In this document: positions 62,697-64,000 of the stretch, in pieces
Position numbering within the stretch: position 1 is the first letter of the stretch
Layout: each line of letters begins with the position of its first letter
NCBI RefSeq assembly: GCF_014192395.1
Contig: NZ_JACHXW010000010.1
Coordinates: 78,014-142,013 of the forward strand
Length of the DNA: 64,000 nt
Source: Paenibacillus endophyticus
Lineage (GTDB): Bacteria > Bacillota > Bacilli > Paenibacillales > Paenibacillaceae
Direction of reading: 5' to 3'
Position numbers and translations under genes: made by a program
The notes under the pieces: model-generated
The model's input: only the letters and a program-made list of their open reading frames with translations
What the model was told of the DNA's origin: nothing
Databases searched by the model: none

Positions 62697-63143
62697 ATGG
62701 AAACTAAACATAATCTAAATGAGTTGAACGTTAGCGATTTCGCTTTGGTGTTCGAGGATTTAACACGGATTTTCATTCGTTTGCCGTCCATTGAAAAGCT
62801 CAGCTTCACTACGCTGTCCGTCCTGCACACCTTATGTCGCAAGAGTCCGATGCGGCTTACGGAGCTGACAGCTAATGAGCAGGTTACGCAGTCAGCTATC
62901 ACACAGCTGGTCACAAGGCTTGAACGAGACGGCCTCGTCGAGCGCCGCCCGGATCCGAATGATGGCCGCGTCGTTCTCGTTCATATTACCGCACAAGGAG
63001 CAAATATTATTGATTCGCGCCGTTTGGAGCGCATGAAGCGGATATCGACATTCATGGACGGGCTCACTCTGGAGGAAAAACAAGCAATTGCAGCCGCAAT
63101 GCCCTCATTGCGGCGTCTAGTGGAACTGGGAAGCGATTCATAG
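62697..63143 (+). CDS. MarR-family transcriptional regulator
   Basis: Winged-helix regulator of 148 aa. Seen: helix LSFTTLSVLHTLCRKSPMRLTEL, the recognition region VTQSAITQLVTRLERDGLVERRPDPNDGRVVLVHIT (MarR wing with the conserved DxRxxxxxLT-like DGRVVLVHIT), and a long C-terminal dimer helix. No Shine-Dalgarno sequence precedes the ATG, and the best -10 box is 7 bp away, so the message may be leaderless. It is followed 97 bp later by an epoxide hydrolase gene that it may control. A Cys in LCRKS could be redox-sensitive. Confidence 0.92.
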   Translation: METKHNLNELNVSDFALVFEDLTRIFIRLPSIEKLSFTTLSVLHTLCRKSPMRLTELTANEQVTQSAITQLVTRLERDGLVERRPDPNDGRVVLVHITAQGANIIDSRRLERMKRISTFMDGLTLEEKQAIAAAMPSLRRLVELGSDS

Positions 63144-63240
63144 TATATGCCGCGACAGCTTTCCTTTGAACATCTCCGGGTAAAGGACAAAACCATCTCA
63201 TTCAAGGAAGGGCATTTTATTCGTACATGGAGGAACACTG

Positions 63241-64000
63241 ATGACAACAAATCCTTTTGCACTGAAGCCTAGTCCGATCCACGTATCGGATGAGCGGCTT
63301 GCTGATCTTCAATATCGTTTAAAATCCACTAGATGGCCTCTCGATGCCGGTAATGAAGACTGGTTTTACGGTGTGAGCCGGAACTACCTTGAGGAACTCG
63401 TCGACTATTGGATTCATGAGTACGACTGGCGTAAATCCGAGAAAGCGATCAATGCCTACGAACACTATAACGTACAGGTAGACGGGGTTCCCGTGCATTT
63501 TATGCGTAAACCGGGGGTTGGGCCAAACCCCGTACCATTAATCCTGTCGCATGGTTGGCCGTGGACATTCTGGCATTGGTCTAAGGTCATTGATCCACTT
63601 GCGGATCCTGGCGCATTTGGGAGCGATCCAGCTGATGCGTTCGACGTCATCGTGCCTTCTCTTCCTGGTTTTGGATTTTCAACGCCAGCGCCAAACAAGC
63701 CGGACATGAACTTTTGGAAAATCGCCGATCTCTGGCATACACTCATGACCGATACTCTCGGCTATGCCAAATATGCCGCAGGTGGATGTGACGTAGGTGC
63801 TCTCGTGACCGGTCAACTGGGACATAAATATAGCGATGAGCTGTACGCCATTCATATCGGCTCTGCTCAAAAACTGAATTTGTTTAACGGGGAACGCGCT
63901 TGGGATCTATCGGGAGGCCGTCCGATACCAGACGAAATCCCAGAGCAAATTCGTTCGCGGATTTTGGAGTTTGATCGCCGTTTCGCATCGCATCTTGCCG
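63241..64000 (+). CDS. Epoxide hydrolase, N-terminal region (partial, runs off window)
   Basis: Alpha/beta-hydrolase of the microsomal epoxide hydrolase type; the first 253 residues are present. Seen: the EHN cap-type N-terminus (SDERLADLQYRLKSTRWPLDAGNEDWFYG, YWIHEYDWRK), the oxyanion-hole motif LILSHGWPWTFW, PSLPGFGFSTPAP, and the nucleophile elbow AAGGCDVGALV, whose Asp should be the catalytic nucleophile. The enzyme hydrates epoxides to diols and is probably cytosolic. TGGAGG lies 8 nt before the ATG. It follows a MarR regulator. The His of the triad is beyond the window end. Confidence 0.92.
   Translation, partial: MTTNPFALKPSPIHVSDERLADLQYRLKSTRWPLDAGNEDWFYGVSRNYLEELVDYWIHEYDWRKSEKAINAYEHYNVQVDGVPVHFMRKPGVGPNPVPLILSHGWPWTFWHWSKVIDPLADPGAFGSDPADAFDVIVPSLPGFGFSTPAPNKPDMNFWKIADLWHTLMTDTLGYAKYAAGGCDVGALVTGQLGHKYSDELYAIHIGSAQKLNLFNGERAWDLSGGRPIPDEIPEQIRSRILEFDRRFASHLA

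Overview
The window looks like a chromosomal stretch from a Gram-positive, spore-former-type bacterium of the Paenibacillaceae (Paenibacillus or a close relative). The support is the gene content: YesM/YesN-type two-component systems next to LplA/LplB/LplC-type sugar ABC transporters, lipoproteins with Firmicutes lipoboxes, SLH-anchored surface enzymes, a TnrA-like MerR regulator with a GlnR/TnrA box, an ECF41 sigma factor, cre-like sites, and strong AGGAGG ribosome sites. No rRNA, tRNA, CRISPR array or intact transposon was seen.

Layout. 1-7.5 kb: minus-strand operon of sensor kinase, AraC-type response regulator, solute-binding lipoprotein, two permeases and a GH43 glycosidase cut by the window edge. 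7.7-10.7 kb: tatA facing a tnrA-like/tatC/Tat-dependent amidohydrolase operon, with GlnR/TnrA boxes between them (nitrogen scavenging). 10.7-13.25 kb: 2.5 kb of intergenic tandem repeats between convergent genes. 13.25-17.6 kb: MFS exporter, AraC regulator and a divergent GHL6-type glycosidase. 18-31.6 kb: a 1,864-residue SLH-anchored GH27 modular enzyme, two paralogous solute-binding lipoproteins flanking one permease pair, and a membrane-bound AraC regulator, with cre-like sites. 31.7-38.8 kb: GH95 fucosidase-type enzyme, FAH hydrolase, two SDR dehydrogenases, an enolase-superfamily dehydratase and an AraC regulator. This set matches a non-phosphorylated L-fucose (or related 6-deoxy/L-sugar) route to pyruvate and lactate. 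39-45.7 kb: housekeeping and small genes (methyltransferase, ABC-F, YdeI-like, DUF805, ArsR/SRPBCC pair) and a decayed Cys-rich peptide gene.

45.8-54.9 kb is the most striking region. A cobalamin riboswitch with a terminator precedes a five-gene operon. The operon encodes a 1,498-residue SLH surface protein with two alpha/alpha-toroid domains and a transcobalamin-like DUF4430 domain, a second membrane-tethered DUF4430 protein, and a complete ECF transporter (EcfT, fused double ATPase, S component). It reads as a cell-wall B12-capture and uptake machine that resembles a split bacterial counterpart of intrinsic factor/transcobalamin.

55-64 kb: TerC under a yybP-ykoY (Mn2+) riboswitch, a second SRPBCC gene, more tandem-repeat arrays, an SLH-domain remnant, an orphan ECF41 sigma factor, a methyl-accepting chemotaxis protein, and MarR followed by an epoxide hydrolase cut by the window end.

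A recurring oddity is the number of intergenic tandem-repeat arrays. Their periods (54, about 108, 51, 51, 48 and 15 bp) are nearly all multiples of three and create many spurious long ORFs. All family assignments come from reading motifs by eye; no database search was run.
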